A model generated the notes under the pieces. It was not told the origin of the DNA. It saw nothing but the letters and a program-made list of their open reading frames with translations, and did no database searches. A program made the position numbers and the translations under genes. Positions 57,782 through 64,000 of a stretch of DNA of 64,000 nucleotides are shown piece by piece; position 1 is the stretch's first letter, and every line of letters begins with the position of its first letter. Source of the stretch: an uncultured Oscillospiraceae bacterium (GTDB lineage: Bacteria; Bacillota; Clostridia; Oscillospirales; Oscillospiraceae); NCBI GenBank assembly GCA_947588955.1, contig CANPYX010000002.1, forward strand, positions 1-64,000. The letters are read 5' to 3'.

Positions 57782-58424
57782 GCTCCTTTTCAAAAAGGAG
57801 GGGCGGGCAAAATTCATCTCCCACCTGGACCTCATGCGCACCATGCAGAGGGTATTTATACGGGCGGGGGTGAAGATAAAGCACACCGAGGGCTTCAACC
57901 CGCATCCCTATATGAATTTCGCCATGCCGCTCCCTGTGGGCACAGAGAGCGTATGCGAGCTCATGGACTTTGAGACCGACGCGCCCATTGACCTTGCCGC
58001 CCTCCCCGCCGCCCTCAACGCCGTTTGCCCCGAGGGAATCGAGGCGCTGGAGGCTTTTGATTCGGATAATAAATTTAAATATATCAAATGGCTTGACATA
58101 GAGGCACGTTTGTTTTACTATAATAAAGTTCACCGCCCGGAGGAGCTTATGAGCTTTTACGGCGCGGAGAGCATAATTATGGAAAAGCGCACCAAACGCT
58201 CGGTGTCCCAGGTGGATATAAAGCCGCTTTTTACCGGACTTACGGTGGAGGCGGCGGGCGATGGCGAGCTTCTTTTGAAGGCGCGCCTTGCCGTGGGCGA
58301 GCCGGCGCTTTCACCGGCGCAGCTAATTTCGGCGCTCAGTCAGATCTCCCCGGAGCTCGCGCCGGACTACGCGGCGTTTAAGCGGCGTGAGGTTATTGAC
58401 AAGGACATGAACCCATTCAGGTAA
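57774..58424 (+). CDS. DUF2344 (TIGR03936-like) partner protein
   Basis: 216 residues. RLLFKKEGRAKFISHLDLMRTMQRV and KIKHTEGFNPHPYMNFAMPLPVGTES are the family signature. In other genomes it is often fused to, or adjacent to, the radical SAM protein; here they are separate, overlapping genes, so they probably form a complex. The biochemical role is unestablished. The stop is 35 bases before pfkA. Confidence 0.9.
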   Translation: MSRLLFKKEGRAKFISHLDLMRTMQRVFIRAGVKIKHTEGFNPHPYMNFAMPLPVGTESVCELMDFETDAPIDLAALPAALNAVCPEGIEALEAFDSDNKFKYIKWLDIEARLFYYNKVHRPEELMSFYGAESIIMEKRTKRSVSQVDIKPLFTGLTVEAAGDGELLLKARLAVGEPALSPAQLISALSQISPELAPDYAAFKRREVIDKDMNPFR

Positions 58425-58459
58425 AGTCCCTTTCACATAGAGAAAATGGAGGAAGTATT

Positions 58460-59449
58460 ATGGCAGAATTTGAACCAAAGGTCCACAGGATAGGCGTCCT
58501 CACCTCCGGCGGCGACGCGCCGGGCATGAACTCCGCCATACGCGCCGTGGCGCGCACCGCCCACAGCATGGGCATTGAGTGCATAGGCGTCCGCCGCGGC
58601 TATCACGGGCTTATAACGGGCGACATGGAGCCGCTTACGCCCCAGGATGTCTCCGGCATAACCTCGCTGGGCGGCACAATGCTCTACACCGCCCGCAGCG
58701 CCGAGTTCCGCACCCCTGAGGGGGTACAGAGGGCGGCGGACATCTGCCGCTTCCGCGGCATTGACGGGCTTGTGTGCGTGGGCGGAGACGGCACCTTCCG
58801 CGGCGCCCTGGAGCTTTCAAAGTACGGGATAAGCGTCTGCGGCATTCCCGCCACCATAGACAACGACATCGCCTGCACCAGTTATACAATCGGCTTTGAC
58901 ACCGCCTGCAACACCGCCATAGAGTGCATAGATAAGCTAAACGACACCATGAAGTCCCACGAACGCTGCTCCGTGGTGGAGGTCATGGGCAACAGGGCGG
59001 GTTACCTGGCTCTTTACGTGGGCCTGGCGGTGGGCGCCTCCGCGGTGCTCGTCCCGGAAAAGCCCATCGACTACAAGCGGGACGTGATACTGCCCATAAG
59101 GGAGGGGCAGCTCCACGGGCGCACGAATTACGCCGTTATCGTCGCCGAGGGCGCCGCCCACGCCTTTGACGTGGCGAAGATAATAAACGAGGAGACGGGC
59201 ATGGACACCCGCGCCACCATCATAGGGCACGTCCAGCGCGGCGGACGCCCCACCGTCCGCGACCGTGTTCTGGCGGCGGATTTCGGCTACACGGCCGTAA
59301 AGGTGCTCGCCGAGGGCATGACAAACAAGGTCATATGCTACGACGGGCAGAAGATGTACCCCATGGACATAGTTGAGGCGCTTCAGATGAAGAAGGACCT
59401 GGGGGAGCACAATTATAACATGATGGAGACGCTCAGGTCCGGCATGTGA
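58460..59449 (+). CDS. pfkA: 6-Phosphofructokinase, ATP-dependent
   Basis: 329 residues. IGVLTSGGDAPGMNSAIRAV at the N-terminus, VCVGGDGTFRGA with Gly-Gly-Asp-Gly-Thr (ATP type), catalytic base Asp in CGIPATIDNDIACTSYTIGFDTA, MGNRAGYLAL and the effector-side RATIIGHVQRGGRPTVRDR. It catalyses fructose-6-phosphate to fructose-1,6-bisphosphate, the committed glycolytic step, so it uses the sugar released by the GH13 and GH31 enzymes. GGAGG precedes ATG 58460. Confidence 0.96.
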   Translation: MAEFEPKVHRIGVLTSGGDAPGMNSAIRAVARTAHSMGIECIGVRRGYHGLITGDMEPLTPQDVSGITSLGGTMLYTARSAEFRTPEGVQRAADICRFRGIDGLVCVGGDGTFRGALELSKYGISVCGIPATIDNDIACTSYTIGFDTACNTAIECIDKLNDTMKSHERCSVVEVMGNRAGYLALYVGLAVGASAVLVPEKPIDYKRDVILPIREGQLHGRTNYAVIVAEGAAHAFDVAKIINEETGMDTRATIIGHVQRGGRPTVRDRVLAADFGYTAVKVLAEGMTNKVICYDGQKMYPMDIVEALQMKKDLGEHNYNMMETLRSGM

Positions 59450-59463
59450 GCCACTCCCGTCTT

Positions 59464-59495
59464 ATTTTCACAAAAAATCGAAATTTTGTGAAAAT
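59464..59495. terminator. AT-rich perfect inverted repeat after pfkA
   Basis: ATTTTCACAAAA (59464-59475) and TTTTGTGAAAAT (59484-59495), 8-base loop. It may end pfkA, though it is AT-rich and lacks a T-run; an operator for the promoter a few bases downstream is the alternative. Confidence 0.5.
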
Positions 59496-59500
59496 AATCC

Positions 59501-59529
59501 TTGCTTTTCTCAAAATGTTGTGTTATTAT
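59501..59529 (+). promoter_or_regulatory. Promoter of rplS
   Basis: TTGCTT (59501-59506), 17 bases, TATTAT (59524-59529). Confidence 0.7.
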
Positions 59530-59535
59530 ATCAAA

Positions 59536-59625
59536 GCCTTTGCGGGTCAAATTAGATTTGCCCGCGTATCGGGGCGGTCCTATGCCGTGTGAAAGCGGTA
59601 CGAACGCCTATCAAGAGGGGAGGAA
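59536..59625 (+). promoter_or_regulatory. Candidate L19 leader
   Basis: The leader between promoter and rplS has a hairpin GCGGGTCAAAT-ATTTGCCCGC (59542-59565, one bulge) and a GC-rich second structure GGGGCGGTCC...GGTACGAACGCC. Autoregulatory L19 leaders occur here in Firmicutes. I cannot match the consensus with certainty. Confidence 0.4.
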
Positions 59626-59631
59626 AACACA

Positions 59632-59973
59632 ATGAATTTAGTTGAAACCTTGAATGAACGCTACATGAAGCCCGAACTTCCCGAAATGAACGTGGGCGAC
59701 ACCGTCCGTGTCACCGTCAGGGTCAAGGAGGGCAACCGCGAGCGCACCCAGGCCTTTGAGGGCACCATCATCGCCAAGAAGCACGGCGGCATCAACGAGA
59801 CCATCACCGTCCGCCGTATCTCCTACAACGTGGGCTGTGAGAAGGTCTTCCCGGTCCATTCTCCCAGCATCGTTTCAGTCGAGACTGTCCGCCGCGGCAA
59901 GGTCCGCAGGGCAAAGCTCTACTATCTGAGAGACCGCGTCGGCAAGAACGCCAAGGTCAAGGAGAGAATCTAA
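59632..59973 (+). CDS. rplS: Ribosomal protein L19 (bL19)
   Basis: 113 residues, standard length. [27 protein letters not shown] followed by PVHSPSI is diagnostic, as is the basic C-terminus [22 protein letters not shown]. It sits at the 30S-50S interface. GGGGAGG precedes ATG 59632. It begins the conserved rplS-lepB-rbgA-rnhB-yraN order. Confidence 0.98.
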   Translation: MNLVETLNERYMKPELPEMNVGDTVRVTVRVKEGNRERTQAFEGTIIAKKHGGINETITVRRISYNVGCEKVFPVHSPSIVSVETVRRGKVRRAKLYYLRDRVGKNAKVKERI

Positions 59974-59980
59974 CAGAGAG

Positions 59981-60008
59981 AAAAGGGGGAGGCTCATCCC
60001 CCTTTTTT
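59981..60008 (+). terminator. Terminator of rplS
   Basis: AAAAGGGGGA-GGCTCA-TCCCCCTTTTTT. Partial read-through may serve the downstream lepB operon, as no clear promoter is seen before lepB. Confidence 0.88.
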
Positions 60009-60067
60009 CCTTGTCGCGCAAAAACGCGGAAAAACGGATCATAAGCGCAGAAAGGCGGCGGAAGAAA

Positions 60068-60712
60068 ATGGACGACAGCACCCCCGGAGGGAACACGCCG
60101 GAGCCCGTTTCCGGAATCGAGAAGCGCAAGGCGGAGAGGGCAAAGAAGAACGAGGGGAAGATGGAGCTCTACGATTGGATACAGTGCATCGTGAGCGCCC
60201 TCGTAGCCGGTATTGTCATATTCATGTTCGGCATACGGGTGGTAAACGTCAAGGGCACGTCCATGTACCCCACGCTCCACGACGCCGACATGATCCTGAC
60301 AACAAATTTGTTCTACACCCCGAAAAACGGCGACGTGGTAGTCGTCCAGACGGACACCTACGGACCCGAACCGTTGGTTAAGCGCGTCATCGCCACCGGC
60401 GGGCAGACGGTGGATATAGATTTTGAAAGCGGCATCGTCTATGTGGACGGCGTTGCCCTTGACGAGCCCTACACGGCGGCTCCCACCAACACACGCGAGG
60501 ACTTTGAAGGTCCCGTGACCGTGCCGGAGGGGTGCATGTTCCTCATGGGAGACAACCGCAACGGCTCCACAGACAGCCGAAGGGCGTCCATAGGAATGGT
60601 GGACAGACGGTGCGTCATAGGCAAGGTGCTGATGATAGTTTTCCCCTCTCCGGCGGGACTCAACGGCGCCGTGGGCGAGAGGGACTTTTCCAGGATAGGG
60701 AGTATTTATTGA
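60068..60712 (+). CDS. lepB: Signal peptidase I
   Basis: 214 residues from ATG 60068; the open frame upstream is unlikely to be translated. One N-terminal membrane anchor (WIQCIVSALVAGIVIFMFGI), catalytic Ser in VKGTSMYPTLHDADM, catalytic Lys in LVKRVIATGGQTVDI, box E GDNRNGSTDSRRASIGMV. It cleaves Sec signal peptides, for example of the SLH proteins. Its stop overlaps the rbgA start (TGATG). Confidence 0.94.
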   Translation: MDDSTPGGNTPEPVSGIEKRKAERAKKNEGKMELYDWIQCIVSALVAGIVIFMFGIRVVNVKGTSMYPTLHDADMILTTNLFYTPKNGDVVVVQTDTYGPEPLVKRVIATGGQTVDIDFESGIVYVDGVALDEPYTAAPTNTREDFEGPVTVPEGCMFLMGDNRNGSTDSRRASIGMVDRRCVIGKVLMIVFPSPAGLNGAVGERDFSRIGSIY

Positions 60713-61578
60713 TGGGCGGGGAGATGACTGTCCAGTGGTTCCCCGGCCACATGGCAAAGGCACGGAGGATGGTGTCGGAAAACGTAAAGCTTGTGGACGC
60801 GGTATGCGAGGTCATTGACGCCCGCGTTCCCCGCTCCAGCCGCAACCCGGAGATCGACGCCCTTGCCGCCGGAAAGCCAAGGCTCATAATACTAAACCGC
60901 GTAGACGGGGCGGACCCCGCCGTGACGAGGCTCTGGAGCGCCTATTTCAGGAAAAACGGCGCGCAGGTATTGGAGACCGACTGCAAGTCCGGTAAGGGGA
61001 CAGCCGCCTTTACGGGGGCTGTCAGGGAGCTTTTGAAGGACAAGCTTGCCGCATACGCCGCCAAGGGGCAGACAGGCAGGACGCTCAGGGTGATGGTCCT
61101 GGGGATACCCAACGTGGGCAAGTCCTCGTTTATAAACCGCGTCGCCCGAAGAAGGGCGGCGGAGGCGTCGGACAGACCCGGCGTCACAAGGGGGAAGCAG
61201 TGGATAAACGTGGGCGGCGGCGTGGAGCTCCTTGACACTCCGGGGCTCCTCTGGCCCAAATTCGACGACAAGGCAGTGGGGGAGAACCTGGCGTTTACCG
61301 GCGCCGTGCGCGACGAGATACTTGACACCGAGACACTGGGCGCGCGCCTTTGCGAAAGGCTCCGGGACCTTTATCCGAAAAGCCTCACTGACAGGTTCGG
61401 AATAGAGGACCCCCAGGGTATGGAGGGGTTTGAGATACTTGAAAAATGCGCCCGCCGAAGGGGATTTCTCATCTCCGGCGGGGAGACGGACACGGAGCGG
61501 ATGGCAAAGGTGCTGCTGGACGAATTTCGCGGCGGCAGGCTGGGAAGAATGACGCTTGACGGTCCGCCGGAGGTGTGA
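60712..61578 (+). CDS. rbgA: Ribosome biogenesis GTPase RbgA (YlqF)
   Basis: 288 residues. FPGHMAKARRMVSENVKLVD at the N-terminus, circularly permuted GTPase motifs: G4 LNRVDGAD, G1 GIPNVGKSSFINR, G2 region RPGVTRGKQWI and G3 LLDTPGLLWPK. It acts in late 50S assembly. ATG 60712 is preferred; ATG 60724 is an alternative with a closer ribosome site. Confidence 0.94.
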   Translation: MGGEMTVQWFPGHMAKARRMVSENVKLVDAVCEVIDARVPRSSRNPEIDALAAGKPRLIILNRVDGADPAVTRLWSAYFRKNGAQVLETDCKSGKGTAAFTGAVRELLKDKLAAYAAKGQTGRTLRVMVLGIPNVGKSSFINRVARRRAAEASDRPGVTRGKQWINVGGGVELLDTPGLLWPKFDDKAVGENLAFTGAVRDEILDTETLGARLCERLRDLYPKSLTDRFGIEDPQGMEGFEILEKCARRRGFLISGGETDTERMAKVLLDEFRGGRLGRMTLDGPPEV

Positions 61579-61579
61579 G

Positions 61580-62176
61580 ATGGACCTTTGGACGTATGAG
61601 CGCCGGCTTTTTGAAAAGGGATACTCCGTCGTCGCCGGCGTGGACGAGGCGGGCAGGGGACCTTTGGCGGGACCCGTATGCGCCGCCGCGGTCATACTGC
61701 CGCCGGAGCTCATGATTGACGGGCTCAACGACTCAAAAAAGCTCTCCGAAAAAAAACGGGAGGAGCTTTACGGCGTGATAACCCAAAAGGCTCTTGACTG
61801 GTCCGTCGCCTTCGCCTCACACGAGGAGGTTGACGCGGTCAATATCCTGAACGCCACGTATCTTGCCATGAACCGCGCCATCGAGGGACTTAAAACGGCA
61901 CCGGAGATAGCCATAATCGACGGCAACCGCTCCGCCGGGATAAAATACCCAAACATGACGCTGGTGGGCGGGGACGGAAAGAGCGCCAGCGTCGCGGCAG
62001 CGTCAATACTTGCCAAGGTGAGCCGTGACAGGCTCATGCTGGAGCTTGCGGAAAAGTACCCCGGTTACGGCTTTGAGCGGCACAAGGGCTACGGAACAAA
62101 GGCGCACTACGAGGCGCTGGCGAGGCTGGGACCGTGCGAGATACACCGCCTCACGTTTTTGAGGAAAAAGCATTGA
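61580..62176 (+). CDS. rnhB: Ribonuclease HII
   Basis: 198 residues. Catalytic GVDEAGRGPLAGPVCAAAV, IIDGNRS with the third acidic residue, ASILAKVSRDRLM and GYGFERHKGYGTKAHYEAL. It removes ribonucleotides from DNA. GGAGG lies before ATG 61580, which is one base past the rbgA stop. Its stop overlaps the yraN start. Confidence 0.95.
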   Translation: MDLWTYERRLFEKGYSVVAGVDEAGRGPLAGPVCAAAVILPPELMIDGLNDSKKLSEKKREELYGVITQKALDWSVAFASHEEVDAVNILNATYLAMNRAIEGLKTAPEIAIIDGNRSAGIKYPNMTLVGGDGKSASVAAASILAKVSRDRLMLELAEKYPGYGFERHKGYGTKAHYEALARLGPCEIHRLTFLRKKH

Positions 62177-62544
62177 ACACAAAGCTGCTTGGACGCTGGG
62201 GCGAGGCCGCGGCGGCGGAATACCTGCGAAAAAAGGGCTACAGGCTCCTCGCCTCCGGCTATCGGACAAAAATCGGGGAGATAGACCTTATAGCGGAGGA
62301 CAAGAAAAACATAATATTCGTCGAGGTCAAGACAAGGCGCGACGACGGCTACGCTCAGGCGCGGGACGCGGTGACGTACCGCAAGCAGGGGAAGATAATA
62401 AACACAGCCAAGATATATCTTCAGACCCACAGGACGGATAAGGAGCCGCGTTTGGACGTGATAGAGGTATACGCCCCGGAGGGGACCGACACGAAAAAGC
62501 CGAAGATAATCCACATTGAAAACGCCTTTACCGAGGACCGGTAA
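62173..62544 (+). CDS. yraN: UPF0102/YraN-family endonuclease-fold protein
   Basis: 123 residues from TTG 62173 (GAGG upstream; overlaps the rnhB stop). LLGRWGEAAAAEYLRKKGYR, then the nuclease-fold signature GEIDLIAEDKKNIIFVEVKTR with Glu, Asp and Glu-x-Lys. The family resembles Holliday-junction resolvases and restriction enzymes; its cellular job is unknown. It is the usual neighbour of rnhB. Confidence 0.93.
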   Translation: MNTKLLGRWGEAAAAEYLRKKGYRLLASGYRTKIGEIDLIAEDKKNIIFVEVKTRRDDGYAQARDAVTYRKQGKIINTAKIYLQTHRTDKEPRLDVIEVYAPEGTDTKKPKIIHIENAFTEDR

Positions 62545-62562
62545 ATTTGGAGGGATACACCT

Positions 62563-64000
62563 ATGCGCTATATAAGCACACGCGACAGCAAAAATGCAGT
62601 AAGCTCCGCCGGGGCGATCGCCCAGGGGCTCAGCGTTGACGGGGGGCTCTTTGTCCCCGAGACGCTCCCGGCGCTTCCAAAGGGGGCGATAGAGGAGCTT
62701 TGCGAAATGAGCTACCGCCAGAGAGCGGTGTATGTGATGAAGCTGTTCCTTGAGGACTACACCGTGGCGGAGCTCACGGACTTTGTCACCCGCGCCTACG
62801 GGCCGAAAGGGTTTGACACCCCCGCCGTGGCGCCGGTGAGGAGGCTCGCGCCGGGGACGCACTTTTTGGAGCTTTGGCACGGTCCCACATGCGCCTTTAA
62901 GGATATGGCGCTGCAGCTTTTGCCGTATCTGCTCACAGCCGCCATGAGGAAGAACGGCGAGGGGCGAAAGGTTTGCATACTCGTCGCCACCTCCGGAGAC
63001 ACGGGCAAGGCGGCGCTGGAGGGCTTTGCCGACGTGGAGGGGACGAGGATATGCGTATTTTACCCCGTGGACGGGGTGTCGGACATCCAGAAGCTCCAGA
63101 TGACCAGCCAGTCAGGGAGCAACGTCATGGTCGCGGCGGTGAAGGGGAACTTTGACGACGCGCAGGCGGCGGTGAAGGAGATATTCTCCGACGCCGAGAT
63201 GCGAAAGGAGCTTTCGGCGCGGGGCTGGATGCTCTCCTCCGCAAACTCCATAAACTGGGGGCGGCTGCTGCCCCAGGTGGTATACTACATCTCCGCCTAC
63301 TGCGACCTCATAAATTCCGGGGATATAAGGACGGGGGAGAAGGTAAACTTCTGCGTCCCCACCGGCAACTTCGGGGACATACTGGCGGGATACTACGCAA
63401 AGCGCATGGGACTTCCCGTGGGGCGGCTCATTTGTGCCTCCAACAGCAACGACGTGCTCACGGATTTTATCAAAACCGGCACCTACGACAGGAACCGCCG
63501 CTTTTACACCACCGTATCGCCGTCCATGGACATTCTGGTATCCAGCAACCTGGAGCGCCTGCTTTACGACCTGTCCGGCGGGAACGACGCGGAGACGTCG
63601 GGGTATATGGAAAAGCTCAGGACAGACGGGAAATACACCGTCTCGGCGGGGATAAAGGCCGCCCTGGACAGGGAATTTTCCGCCGGCTCCTGCGACGATG
63701 AGGAGACAAAGGCGGTGATTGCCCGCGTCTTTTCGGAGCACGGGTATCTTATTGACACGCACACCGCTGTGGCTTACGGCGTTTTGGAGAAATACCGCGC
63801 CGAGACGGGCGACGACTCGCCCACGGTGGTGGTATCCACCGCCAGCCCGTTTAAATTCTGCGCCGCGGTGATGGAGGCGATAGGGACCGCGCCTGAGGGC
63901 AGGGGACCTGAGCTCATCACGCGCCTTGAGGACGCGAGCGGCGTCAGCGCGCCGATGCCCTTAAAGGCGCTGGCGGGGAGGACCGCCAGGTTCACGGAGA
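62563..64000 (+). CDS. thrC: Threonine synthase (3' end beyond window)
   Basis: 479 codons are present and the frame is still open at the window end, so little is missing from the usual ~495 residues. It begins MRYISTRDSKNAVSSAGAIA, has the PLP lysine in ELWHGPTCAFKDMALQLL, ATSGDTGKAALEGFADVEG and FCVPTGNFGDILAGYYAKRMG. It converts phosphohomoserine to threonine. GGAGGG lies before ATG 62563. It follows yraN by 18 bases. Confidence 0.95.
   Translation, partial: MRYISTRDSKNAVSSAGAIAQGLSVDGGLFVPETLPALPKGAIEELCEMSYRQRAVYVMKLFLEDYTVAELTDFVTRAYGPKGFDTPAVAPVRRLAPGTHFLELWHGPTCAFKDMALQLLPYLLTAAMRKNGEGRKVCILVATSGDTGKAALEGFADVEGTRICVFYPVDGVSDIQKLQMTSQSGSNVMVAAVKGNFDDAQAAVKEIFSDAEMRKELSARGWMLSSANSINWGRLLPQVVYYISAYCDLINSGDIRTGEKVNFCVPTGNFGDILAGYYAKRMGLPVGRLICASNSNDVLTDFIKTGTYDRNRRFYTTVSPSMDILVSSNLERLLYDLSGGNDAETSGYMEKLRTDGKYTVSAGIKAALDREFSAGSCDDEETKAVIARVFSEHGYLIDTHTAVAYGVLEKYRAETGDDSPTVVVSTASPFKFCAAVMEAIGTAPEGRGPELITRLEDASGVSAPMPLKALAGRTARFTE

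Overview
The window looks like the chromosome of a spore-forming, low-redundancy Clostridia (probably an Oscillospiraceae/Oscillospirales-type gut anaerobe). The grounds are the high-GC codon use with Firmicutes gene order (rplS-lepB-rbgA-rnhB-yraN), a SpoIVFA/SpoIVFB-like pair, YtrA-type GntR control, S-layer-homology (SLH) surface proteins, and many textbook sigma-A promoters (TTGACA-17-TATAAT) with strong Rho-independent terminators. The taxon is inferred; nothing in the window names it.

Layout. 1-1.9 kb: the 3' end of an SLH protein, an AT-rich 5'-truncated tyrosine recombinase, and a four-tRNA operon (Asp-Phe-Gly-Cys). 1.9-7 kb: a GntR-ABC transporter operon, an unrecognised gene and a Gfo/Idh/MocA oxidoreductase. 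7-15.7 kb (minus strand): a uridine-kinase-like P-loop kinase, a small conserved protein, a Suv3-like helicase, YmdB-type phosphodiesterase, lipid kinase, serC-serA and mtaB. 15.7-23.9 kb: a cysteine desulfurase, then a long run ending in a methionine-synthesis block (metF, a free-standing MetH reactivation protein, and a shortened MetH).

23.9-29.1 kb: a prophage remnant (a 1519-residue polyvalent protein with a PBECR-like nuclease region, plus one small virion-type gene) joined directly to the end of metH, followed by tRNA-Gln. 29.2-39.8 kb: an ECF transporter S component, a degenerate MocR regulator, an MgtE transporter behind a structured leader that I read as a candidate NiCo (czcD-type) riboswitch, tRNA-Leu, a GH31 glycosidase, HAD phosphatases, a CDF metal transporter, a thioesterase and a GNAT protein. 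39.8-44.2 kb: tRNA-Pro and a 1319-residue secreted SLH surface protein whose last 83 residues are a paralogue of the gene fragment at the window start.

44.4-51.8 kb: a LacI-regulated malto-oligosaccharide cluster (carbohydrate-binding lipoprotein, GH13 enzyme, solute-binding lipoprotein, two permeases; no ATPase gene) with a palindromic operator at the start site. 51.8-54.3 kb: an ECF sigma factor with a likely self-recognised promoter, its membrane partner, and a DUF1349-like lectin-fold protein. 54.4-64 kb: the SpoIVFA/SpoIVFB-like pair, a radical SAM/DUF2344 tRNA-modification-like pair, pfkA, rplS, lepB, rbgA, rnhB, yraN and a thrC cut by the window end.

The most unusual signals are a 10-bp motif (TTATGTMAAC) clustered in-frame inside metH and across the spoIVFA/spoIVFB boundary, the metal riboswitch candidate in front of mgtE, the prophage-metH junction, and the MocR protein that lacks both its PLP lysine and its C-terminal domain.
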